Shown in pieces: positions 1 to 9,900 of a stretch of DNA of 26,556 nucleotides (position 1 is its first letter; each line of letters starts with the position of its first letter). The notes under the pieces are model-generated. The model worked only from the letters and a program-made list of their open reading frames with translations, was not told the origin of the DNA and did not search any database. The position numbers were made by a program, and so were the translations under genes. This DNA is from Plakobranchus ocellatus (lineage: Eukaryota > Mollusca > Gastropoda > Plakobranchidae): contig BLXT01004995.1 in assembly GCA_019648995.1 (NCBI GenBank), positions 223,964 to 250,519 of the forward strand, read 5' to 3'.

Positions 1-83
1 TTTGGTCCATTCCGACAGAATTCAGCAAATGGTTTCCATTCTGTGACTGTCCTGAAGGCATTTTTTTTTCTTCAAGAAATTTG

Positions 84-327
84 TTTATTTGCATTGTTCA
101 GGCGATTCCTTATTATACAGAAACATTTAATGAGAGAATAATTTGCAAGTGGTATAGAATACTGTTGTTAGTGTTGTTAGTCTCTTTTTCACTCAGAAGA
201 CAATATTTATTTGCATTGTTCAGGTGATTCCTTATTATACAGAAACATTTAATGAGAGAATAATTTGCAAGTGGTATAGAATACTGTTGTTAGTGTTGTT
301 AGTCTCTTTTTCACTCAGAAGACAATA
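84..327. repeat. 122-bp tandem duplication, two copies
   Basis: Bases 84-205 and 206-327 are the same 122-bp unit; reading by eye shows one difference (C at 103, T at 225). The unit is AT-rich, with no coding frame I trust and no transposon ends. The near identity points to a recent duplication or an assembly artefact. Confidence 0.93.
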
Positions 328-1725
328 TTCCTACATAATTTAGAACAGCCTGACTTAGCTTCAGTTGTTAAGTTTTATTTGTTTCTTTTTTTATTTTTTT
401 TTTGTCATCTGTTTTTTTTTTTTTAACTTTTCATCATAGCTTCAAATAATTTGTGAAGAAAGCAATTGATGTCTGTACCTGTCCATAAAAGCCAAAGTGG
501 AATGTATGTTTTAAATAGTTGATACAGCAAGAAATGACGTGTAATAAGCTTTGAAATGGTGTAAAAACAGAATAGTTATTGTAGTTCTTTACTAGGGCTA
601 GGAGATTTTCAGAGTGAGCGACATAGCACTCATCATGAATGGACTCAAGACAAATGCAAAAAAAAGCTTGGGATTATTGAGCCTTTTTTGCAAATTGTAA
701 CAGATTGGTTCCTTTTTCTGTAAATAATGCCTTAAATAACTTTAAAGTTGAAAATGTTAAATAGTTGACTGTTTGTTGTAGTTTGTTAGTTTTCCCTTCT
801 CAATTTTTTTAATGGTATCACAGAGAGATGAGGTCTCCAGTGTGCTCTTTTATTTTAAATGTCTTTTTTTTTTAGGTTTGCATCTTTATCTCTATACTAA
901 CATTTAAGCATTACTCTTACACACATATTGCTTTGTTGCTTTCTTGTCATGCTATTATATTGTTTTTGTTGTTGAAATGGGCACAAAGAGATAAGACGTA
1001 AACAAATTTAAAGTTTTCAGATTGTCTCTTGTTTGCACAATTTGTTACTACATGCAAGAGCAAAATATGTTAAACACTCAAGGAACTTGTTTTGTTGAAA
1101 AAAAAAAATATGTTGATGCGCAAAAAAATGTTAATGCACAAAAGTGTGATGTTATTGGTATATTACTGGTAGAGATGGGTTCATTAAAGTTTTTTTTTTT
1201 TTATTATTTTTAATGTTTACACGTAAACCCCACCCAAAAAATTAAGCATTATTTACGCACATAATATTCTGCTTTGGTTGCTGAAATGAGCATGAAAAAA
1301 TAAGGATAAAGCTTACTTACTATTTCTTAATTGTGTTTTGTTTGTGCTTTTTATAGCTAATATTGTAATATGTGAACATAAAAATTACCAAAAAGGAAAA
1401 AAAGCCCTGGCAGGTTATATGTGGGGAAAAGGATGGAGAAACATGAGAGTGTAAGATAAGCAGCAGAGCTGTGTTCGATACAAACGACAATGAGGAATGA
1501 GGTGTGGAATATAGACATGTAAACCCTTGAAAAATATATATCTCCCTGAGTTGCATTTTCATTTTCTTCATTTTTATGTCAAATTTGTTCCTCATTGTAT
1601 TTTAGTCAAACTAGTTATTCTATTGAAACTGTTTGTGATTGCAAAAAAAAAAAGTGCTATTCAAGATGAATTTAATCTGTTAATGATGTGCAAATATTAA
1701 ACTTTGCACAATATATGTAATCATG
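328..1725. other. AT-rich noncoding stretch
   Basis: Apart from many T homopolymers of 8 to 13 bases and short open frames of low-complexity composition, I see no gene, repeat end or RNA here. It could be intron or 3' UTR of a plus-strand gene to the left; the frames at the window edge are too short to decide. Confidence 0.5.
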
Positions 1726-2788
1726 TTAACACTTTTCTTCCACATGTCGCATAAATGCGACCGCCGACCTATATTAGCTCCGTCCACAAGACGCATTTAA
1801 GCGACCAGCTACCTGGCGACAAAACAGTTGTTAGAGTACCGTCCCTTGCGCGCCTGCGTACTTCTGTTTTGACCTACTTCCTTGGGTTTGAGGCTTCCCC
1901 ATGAATTTTTTCATGAAGATTGGACACGTTGTGAGAAAATTATGACGAAATATGTCAGATTCTGAGGACAGTGACATTGCCTAGGGCAAAAGACATTACA
2001 GGGTGTTGAGTTTGATGATGAGAGCGATGATTCGTGACTAAATTTTGATGAAAATAACTCGGATCGGGATCAGATTGGTCAGAAAGTGAAAGTGAAAGTC
2101 CAACTTCTAGGTCTAGACCTAGATCTAGGCCGAGTCGAGTAGGCAGTGTTGAAAGGGGGTGTGGCCCAACAGCTGATCGTAACACTGACACTGACACCAC
2201 AACAAACTATCAGTGGGAAGCCTATGAACTAGATAATCTGTTTGAATCTGACTAAAATGGTTTGGATTGGATTATTTTACTTTGTAGTATGTCAAATTCT
2301 ATCGTCAAGTTGTAATTTTCTAAGTATTGTACACATAACCAATGCTGAACAAAACAAACACGCACAACAGAAAAAAATGACTAACAAGAAATCCATGATC
2401 TTTACAGGTCTTTTATTCTTTTAGACCTAAATTTGGGTGCATTATATTTCTTCTTAGTTGGCAAAGCCTGTTCAATACTTTTCAAGACTTTATTCTTCCC
2501 TTATTTCTTCTCAAAATAAAAAAGAAATGGTTTTCAATGATTTTCACCATTTAGCTCATTTTCGCCCCGAATAACATGGGTCAAATGACCCAAATTCACA
2601 AAACAAAAAATATCATACAAAAGCTTGTTCATTTTCCTAACTGTGCTGTAAATATCACTTTGTAATGTCAAGAACAAGCAGAGAAATAATTTTTTTTGTA
2701 ACACACCCTCGTTTTTCTGAACCCTGCCTTGGGGCATGTTGACTGAAGGGAAACTCTATAAAAACCGGATGTGGAAGAAAAGTGTTAA
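1726..2788 (+). mobile_element. Decayed piggyBac-like DNA transposon with TTAA target duplication
   Basis: TTAA stands at 1726-1729 and again at 2785-2788. Just inside are perfect 16-bp inverted repeats, CACTTTTCTTCCACAT on the left (1730-1745) and its reverse complement on the right (2769-2784). TTAA followed by a CAC or CCC terminal repeat is the signature of piggyBac-like elements, which insert at TTAA and excise precisely. Near the left end lies GTCGCATAAATGCGAC (1747-1762), a short palindrome, and near the right GGGTCAAATGACCC (2578-2591). At about 1.06 kb it is far too short for an intact copy; only the acidic N-terminal part of a transposase is seen. It is a dead, internally deleted copy. 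Confidence 0.85.
1952..2255 (+). pseudogene. Remnant of piggyBac-like transposase N-terminus
   Basis: ATG at 1952 starts MSDSEDSDIA and is then cut by TAG. A second frame from 2008 reads EFDDESDDS, stop, LNFDENNSD. A third, from about 2058 to TAA at 2253, reads SDWSESESESPTSRSRPRSR and ends in YQWEAYELDNLFESD. The Asp/Glu/Ser-rich start is typical of piggyBac transposases, and its place just inside the left terminal repeat supports it. Two frameshifts and two internal stops make it non-functional. The DDD catalytic core and the Cys-rich C-terminus are absent; the short open frame at 2242-2424 (KMVWIGLFYF) might be a scrap of the C-terminal half, but I cannot confirm this. Confidence 0.68.
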
Positions 2789-5636
2789 AATAAACATCTG
2801 CAAGAGAGATGAAATCCCGCCTTGGTCTCCAATATAAAACTTTAAGGCCTTAAGGCTTTTTAAACACAATTTTTTTGGAAGGAAGTTCTTCTAAATACTT
2901 GCACTTGATTGAATTTGGATCTGTTGAGGGATCTCATGCTGTTCCTCATTTATAATGTCAGTCTCATTCTGTTAATGACTGAATTTCAAACTGAAACAGA
3001 AAGAACATTATATTATGAAATTTTGCATAATGTAAATTCCATGTACACCTTTGTTTATACAGCACTACTGACAATGTCTGAAATTATCCAGAGGATGAAA
3101 ATCTCACTTTGGTGCATGATAATTTAGCTTTTTGCTATTCAGAGTACCACAATTTGAATACATTGCATTTACTATTCAGAAACAGAGAAGTATACAATGT
3201 AATTGTTGTTTCCAGCATTTAATTTTAATTCCTACCTTTTTTTTTTTTCAATTCTAGATCACAGAGTAGTTTCGAGTATTAGATTGTAATGCTTATTGAC
3301 ATTCTGTGAAAAAGATTTTTTTTTTTTAATAACTCAACTTAAGATTGCTAAGCAATTTATACTTCACTACATGTTTTGTTTTGATACCAGCCCTATTATA
3401 CTTATTGAGATTTTAATATTTATCAAAAAGGTTGATCTTTTACAACTTCCATCCCACAAGGATGGATGACTGAAGATATGTTGTTAACTTTGTGCGACTA
3501 TTGCTTTTTCAGTAGGATTTTCAACTCACATATTAGTCTGTGACAATAAGAAGCAAATATACCTTTGTGGCATTGATGTTGAGATTATTTGAAGAGCTTT
3601 TTCTGTATCTTGACTTTGATGAGTGAAGGATTAATAGTTCAATATTTGCTTTGAGATCAGTCCTAATTATGATGCACTCCAGATAACATAAATTGTTATG
3701 AAAGTGGCTGTTGACAACAAGAGAATTTTAACATATAACAGGAACAAATTCTCTCAAGAAATGTTGGTATGAAGAATATCAGTATGAGTGATAGTTATAT
3801 TGAATGAAGTGCATATTTTGAATGTTTGTTGATATGTCAATGCAAGAAAATGGTAATGTAACAGGAAAAATGCTCTCTATAAATGTTGCTATACAGGGAC
3901 ATCAGTTGGAGTAGGCTACACATTTTGCCCATATCTCACCTTAGCTGAGACCAAATGCCTATCAAGGTTATAGATGTGAGGTTTTTTTTTTTTGTTTTTG
4001 TTTTTTTTTTTATCCTTAAAATTATCTCTTTGTTGTGATGTGTTGAGCATTTTTTTTTTTGCAGCAAAATCTTGGTTCCTGCAGGGTTAGTTTATTGTAA
4101 AACTGGTGATTCTCTATGATTTACAATCTAAATCCAATAAAACTTTACATCACCTAATGTGTTTTTCTTAGTTAAGCCTTGCTTTCATGTTTTTTTTTGT
4201 TTATGTAGAAGCCCTCCTGTCAAATTTTTTTTTTTTTATACTGTAGACACTAGCAGGCATGGGATTCATTCCATTTTAACTAAAAATATTCAAGTTAAAT
4301 GAAAAATTAAATCTTCATTTTAGCTATTTTTTGTCTTTTTGCCATGAAATTCAATTGTTTCTCGAGCTTTAAAGCTAAAATTACCTTTAAAAAATAGTTT
4401 AGAATACATGTATCATGAGAAATCAATTGAAAGGTGCAAAAAAATATTTTTATTTTCTCACATAATGAGCCTTCTGTCAGGATGTAGTTTGGGCCCCGAA
4501 TCCCGCTTTATCTACTGTTAAGCTTATGAAAAACATAAGCAAGAGATTTCCAACACACCAGGTATTTCAGCAAAAATAACATGAACACAAGGCACTGTAA
4601 TTTGTGCTTAATTTTCTCAACGCACATTTAAATTAAACCATCAGTAATTTTTAACCTGTCAAGTGTATGGCTTGCATATTTTGAAACTGCTAAAACACAA
4701 AATGATTTTTTAAGATGGAGGAAGCATAATAAGTTGACACAATATAAGGAATTGATCTCTAGATCGGAAATAAAAAATAAGCAAAAAAAAAAAACGTTTG
4801 AAAAAACCCCAACTTAAAAAAAGCAAACCACCCATTAATTAAAGCCTGATTATGATCGGTGGAGTGTATCTTTTTTGACTATAGGCTGAAGCTATTTTGT
4901 CGAATTTTCAAACACAATTTTTATGTACACATTTTCCACAGTCAACAAATACATGTATTGTATGCTTAGCTGTTCATTTTCTCCTTTTTTTCAACAGAGC
5001 AAAAATATTGCGCTCCTTTGGCCACATCAAGCCAATGACTAATGAGGTATTGCTATTGTTACAGGTATTGAATAATTTGTATGAAAAAAGACAACAAAAT
5101 AAAATAGTAAAAACCACACAAGTGCAAGTTGGCTGCACTCCTATGATGACTCGGAAAAGCCTCGGTCAACATTAAATTTTCCTATTAGTGTTAGCTGTGG
5201 TTTGTTAGATCATAGATGTTGATGCCTGACTTTGTTCATTTGAAACTGATCTGGAAGAATAATTCACTGTCATTTTTGTTACTGCATTCACATCGTTGAA
5301 CGTAATTATTATTTACTTTATATAAAGAAGCTTGTTTCATCTTTGCATTTCTTGTAAAGCGTAGAATTAAGTAAAAAAAGAAGGCTTTCAAATAAAAGAA
5401 GGAAGTCAATAAATATTTTCGATGTTTTCAGATAAAAAAAAAACTTGACAGCAACATTGCACAGAATAAAATGATGTTGTAATAATTATCAGGCCGTTTT
5501 TAATCATGGTTCAAACCTTCATTTAATGCAATGAATTGTTATATTTGTATGCATTAATGACAAAATCCTCGTGCATCAGGCAAAACAACGACAAAAAAAG
5601 TTTAACCAACAGTGCCGCATCATTTTATGCTTTTTA
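2789..5636. other. AT-rich noncoding stretch, many T runs
   Basis: No gene is recognised. T homopolymers of about 10 bases recur at roughly 3240, 3316, 3981, 4001, 4050 and 4227. The open frame at 4897-5175 follows a good-looking TTTTTTTCAACAG acceptor at 4997, but its product resembles nothing known to me. AATAAA-type signals occur near 5390, so part of this could be the 3' UTR of a plus-strand gene. Confidence 0.4.
3717..3915. repeat. Diverged tandem duplication, unit about 125 bp
   Basis: The stretch near 3730-3790 (TAACAGGAACAAATTCTCTC, AAATGTTGGTAT, ATCAGTATGAGT) is echoed near 3858-3915 (TAACAGGAAAAATGCTCTCT, AAATGTTGCTAT, ATCAGTTGGAGT). The two copies differ at many sites, so the duplication is old. 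Confidence 0.55.
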
Positions 5637-5828
5637 TTTCTCCAATCTGCACGCCTCTCCATCCAGAGCAACTTCACTTTGCTCTTTATATGGTTCCTCT
5701 GTTTTTTCCCACCTCTGTCTCGTCTTCTACCTAGTCTACCTCCTCATATTCCTTTTCCTCCTCCTCCACCATTTTTTCTTTTTCTTAATCCCTCTCTCTT
5801 TTTCATTAACTCCTGTCGTCTCCCACAA
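5637..5828 (+). repeat. Pyrimidine-rich tract
   Basis: About 190 bases are dominated by C and T on the plus strand, with TCCTCCTCC and CTCTCTTTTTC words. It is low-complexity DNA and explains the open frames across it, which encode only Phe/Leu/Pro/Ser-rich strings. Confidence 0.6.
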
Positions 5829-6904
5829 ATGTGAGCTGCCATTATTTTAAGTAGATTTGTTTTATATGTGAAGTAACTATGGTATCGCGTTTATTAAATA
5901 TAGTGAAAGAGTATAACCACCAACTTTAAACTCGTCAAAACAAACTCGAGCAACACATACTATACTTAAAAATGTATGAATAAGTTTTAAAGTTCTGAGC
6001 TGTATACTTTTACTTATGAATTTGATTTTCTCCAACTACCCGAGCATATTCTAGATCTGTAAAAGTTATTTGTATGTTTCTGAGGGTGCAAATTTGTAAA
6101 TTTTTCTTGCCTTTATTTGAGAAATATCCTGTGCATAATAGTCTGCAAACGTTGGAGTGCCTGTACGAATTTCAAGACTTCACATAATTAAACAGCACCC
6201 GCTAGATATACATTAGCAGCCTATCATATAAACTTACATATGATGTATAGTAAGTTAAACGATGTTACAGTGCATTAATATAATATGAAGTAGATATACC
6301 ACACTTTGTATCTACAAGGAGAACCTCAAAGAGCACATTACATGAATTACAATAATAGAATAGCTAATGCCATTAAATCCTTGACCACCCTTGAACAATC
6401 CACAAAATTTGAGATATTTATATCAATGAAATATTACACAATGTGTTGTCTTATTGTTACATGTTATATTTTTCCGTAAAAAATCACTTATAATAAAGCA
6501 ATATTGTAAGAATGTGTTTCGTCAAATCCTTAGCCCATTATTCTTCATGAACAAATCACATATGATTACATTAAAAAAAAAAAAAAAAATTGCGCAGAAT
6601 ATGTAATCTTATTATCTTATTATATAGTGAGACAAAACGAAGGAATAGTTCAACAATACTAACAATATTGATTTATCTTATATAAACACTAAAAACGAAC
6701 TCGAAGTATGTTTTTCAGTTTTACAATGCTCAACATAAAGTTACAGACCGAATCACGTGGTGGCTAACAGGCAAAATATGGATTGATTGTTGATAGATTT
6801 TTTTTTGTTCTTGTGTACAAAAAATAACTTTACCGGCAGGAATGCCGATTAAATGAAACAAAACCATGGCAACAAACAAATGAGCTTGACCATTATGGAC
6901 ATAA
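5829..6904 (-). other. AT-rich DNA, probable 3' UTR and downstream flank of the lectin gene
   Basis: This follows the lectin stop codon on the minus strand. It is AT-rich and without coding frames; the first minus-strand AATAAA is at 6117-6112. An A17 run lies near 6571-6587. I see no transposon ends. Confidence 0.4.
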
Positions 6905-6989
6905 TTAGTTGCGGAAAATCAACACTTCACATAACATTAATCTCGTTGACTCCTCGCTAGGCGGGCGGCGGAGTTGTATAGTCACATAC
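6905..6989 (-). CDS. Lectin exon D: last coding exon with stop
   Basis: Read on the minus strand from the acceptor TGTTTCAG| at 6990, this exon gives G-TAT GTG ACT ATA CAA, i.e. [10 protein letters not shown], then [17 protein letters not shown] and TAA at 6907-6905. YVTI followed by LxLCEVxxF is the final strand pair of F-type lectins, and its Cys would pair with the Cys of SCTET in exon A. The one-base overhang matches the two-base overhang of exon C, more than 16 kb away. The 3' UTR continues to lower coordinates; the first AATAAA on this strand is at 6117-6112, so the poly(A) site is not settled. Confidence 0.85.
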
Positions 6990-9900
6990 CTGAAACACAA
7001 TAAAGATGCATTTTTATGAAGATTGTCCAAAATAATGAAAAACATTTATAGCAAAGAACAAATTTTCCATGGATTTCTCCAGCAAATAAAAAAATAATTA
7101 TTCAAAACATCTATTAAAAAAAACAACCAAAGAACAAAACAGGACAAGTAAATAAAAAAAAGCTGAGGAGCTAAATCACCGAGAACCCGCGTCGGAACCG
7201 AATAAATAAGAAAGGCACATGTAATGAGCAAATAATTGCTAACCTATGTATAATTTTGTCTACACAATAAAATGGAAATTTCCCAAACGGTCTTGTCTTT
7301 AAGCTTCACAAGGATCTCGATTAACAACACGCTACGGGCTTTTGTGATTCAAATCCAAATCTCTCGTTCGGCAGGGATGACAATGTACAGCAGGAGTCTC
7401 CAGGTCGTCATCCAGCGTCTGCTCGCAAAATTAATATCAAACAAACTTTGAAAATAGCAATATGGAATATGTTTACACTGCACAAAAAAGGTAAACTTAA
7501 AAATGTTTAAAAAAATGAACAGAGTGTGCCTAAATATCGTGTGACTTGCCGAGATCAGATGGAAAGAAGCAAGTTCGATAAAACAGGTAGCAAAATGCTA
7601 TTGCGAAATACACATGGATTGAAAGATACGATTTGTATTTTATTTCATGTAAAAAGAGCAAAAAGTCTAGGATTGATTGATTGATTGATTATTGGTATAC
7701 CTAGTCCACCATTAAGCGGTGATCTCAGGGTCTCTATTCATTCATTCTCTCCCATAGCCTTCCATCAGATGCTTAAGCAAATTAAAACAAATATAAAATT
7801 CATCAAAAATCCAACAGAGTAAAATATGGAGAAAAACGTTAAAAGGAATCTGTACAAAGCCTTAGATATTTTTAAGTAACCCACTATGCGTGAGGGATTG
7901 ACCTCTCGGAAAAGTCTGTACATGTCAGTTACACTGAAGTATTTCCTCCTGATGACTTGAAAGTCTAGGCATTCAATTGAAATATGCCGGACAGTGTAAA
8001 GGCTGTCGCAGGCATAGCAAAAAGGCTGTTCCTCATTTTTTTAAAGGTAGCTCTGGGTGAGCCATGAGTGGCCCAACCGAAGCCTACACATTACCGTCTC
8101 CCGTTTTCTACCTGCTTCTTCATTTGTTTTGCTGAGGCCTTCTCCCAAGTTGGGGAGTACTTCGTGGAGCTTGTTTGCCCCTCAGCATCCCAAGTTTCTT
8201 GCCAAACGGTGTGGATGTAAGCATTTACTTTAGGTTTCAGATCACACCAGCAAATGAGTTTTCTTGAGCATGATGTTCTATTTAGAGCCGCCTTTCAAGT
8301 TTGTCCACATTCTCATTCCCTCGGATGCCTACGTGAGCAGGAATCCAGACAAAAGAGATGTGAACATTGGGTGGAAATTTTCGAATTAGATTGTACAGGC
8401 GCCTGATATCTTTAACTTTACAATTTTTGCTTTGAATAGCCTGTAACTAGGCTGACAGGCTGTCACTGTAGATAACAAAATTTTCATGGTATTTAGTATG
8501 GTTCTTTTTTTTTTTATTTCTGTGACCGCGAGGGCTCTTCTTTCGAGCTCAGCACTGAAGACAGATGCCCCCGTCTCTCAGCGAGCTGCCTTCGAGCAGT
8601 CTGAACATTGTGGAGGGCACTGGACATTGGTTATCGATAGTATTTAGATTGATTTTGGCATTCTTAATATGTTGAAAACTATTGGCAATAAGATTTGGTT
8701 CTGTTTTAGAACCAGCAGAAAAATCAGAAAACGGAGCATAAAATACAATATCTTGACACGGATTACGGGGTAATGACTTTAATGTAAGTAAAAAATTTAA
8801 AGCTAGCTTGGTACGCCGATGCTCGAGAGAGGGCTCCCAAGCCTCGGCGTACAAGCTTTTCATTGGCGACGTTCTGAAAGCCCCGAGGGGAATTCGAAGG
8901 CTCTGATGATGTATAGGGTCCAGGGCTCTCAGAACGTGTTTTTTCGCAGAACCATAATGTACTACGCTTCCGTAGTCCAACTTGGACCGGACTTAGGTGC
9001 GATAGAGCTTAAGAAGGGTGGCTCTATCGGCATCCCGTCGTATGGCCCACGACGCACAGCAAATTTAGTGCTTTTAAACATTTTTTTTCTCTAGGTACTT
9101 TACATGATTATTAAAATTAAGTTTTGAATCGAAAGCGACTCCTAAAAATTTAGCCTCACCCTTCACCGGGATCGGCTGGCCATCTAGATGAAGGGCGGGC
9201 TCAGTGTAAATTCTTTGTCTGTGGAAATGGACACAGGTGGTCTTCGATACTGGCAAATAGAAACAGAAGTATGAAAACCAAAATAAGGGTACTTAAAACA
9301 TATTATGTATGGCCAGTGCTTTTGTATGGTAGTGAGTGTTGGACAATGAACAAAGAAACAGAAAAAAAAAAATAAATAGAAGCAGCAGAGATGTGGTTTA
9401 TCAGAAGAATGATGAGGATATCATGGACTGAAAAAAGTCAAATGAATTGGTTCTAAAAGAGGCTAATTTTGAGCGACCACTAATTAAAACCATTAGGCAG
9501 GCAACTACAGTTTTTAGACCTTATTTGCCGACATAAGGGTTTAGAATACTTAGCAATCACTGGAGAGATTGAAGGCAAACGCCGTAGAGGTAGACAGAGA
9601 ATAACTTTTATTGGAACTCTTAAGTCATGGGCAATAGGCAAGGATAGCAATAACAACTTTATAAGGTTAACTGATAATAGGTATGAATGGAGGAACATGA
9701 TCGCCAATGTCTGTTCCAGACAAGGTACCTGATGATGATGATGCAGGCAGGATTCAGGAAGGTGCCTCAGGAACTGATAGTACACATCATCAGGGCCTGC
9801 TGCAGACTCATTAGATTTATTAATTGAATTTTTAAATTCTGTCAGGAGAAAAGGATTATAATAGGGTTCGTTATTTTCTGATGAAAATTTTCAATTTTGT

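Noticed and set aside
1955-2200. Minus-strand frame rich in Leu/Ser/Asp
   Set aside because: It is the antisense shadow of the Ser/Asp-rich transposase remnant and the TCTAGA words.
4897-5175. Open frame of 92 codons after a good acceptor (TTTTTTTCAACAG)
   Set aside because: The product is Lys/Gln/Leu-rich, matches no family I know, and there is no partner exon. The acceptor alone is not enough in such T-rich DNA.
5536-5850. Two overlapping plus-strand frames
   Set aside because: They translate a pyrimidine-rich tract and contain only low-complexity Phe/Leu/Pro/Ser strings.
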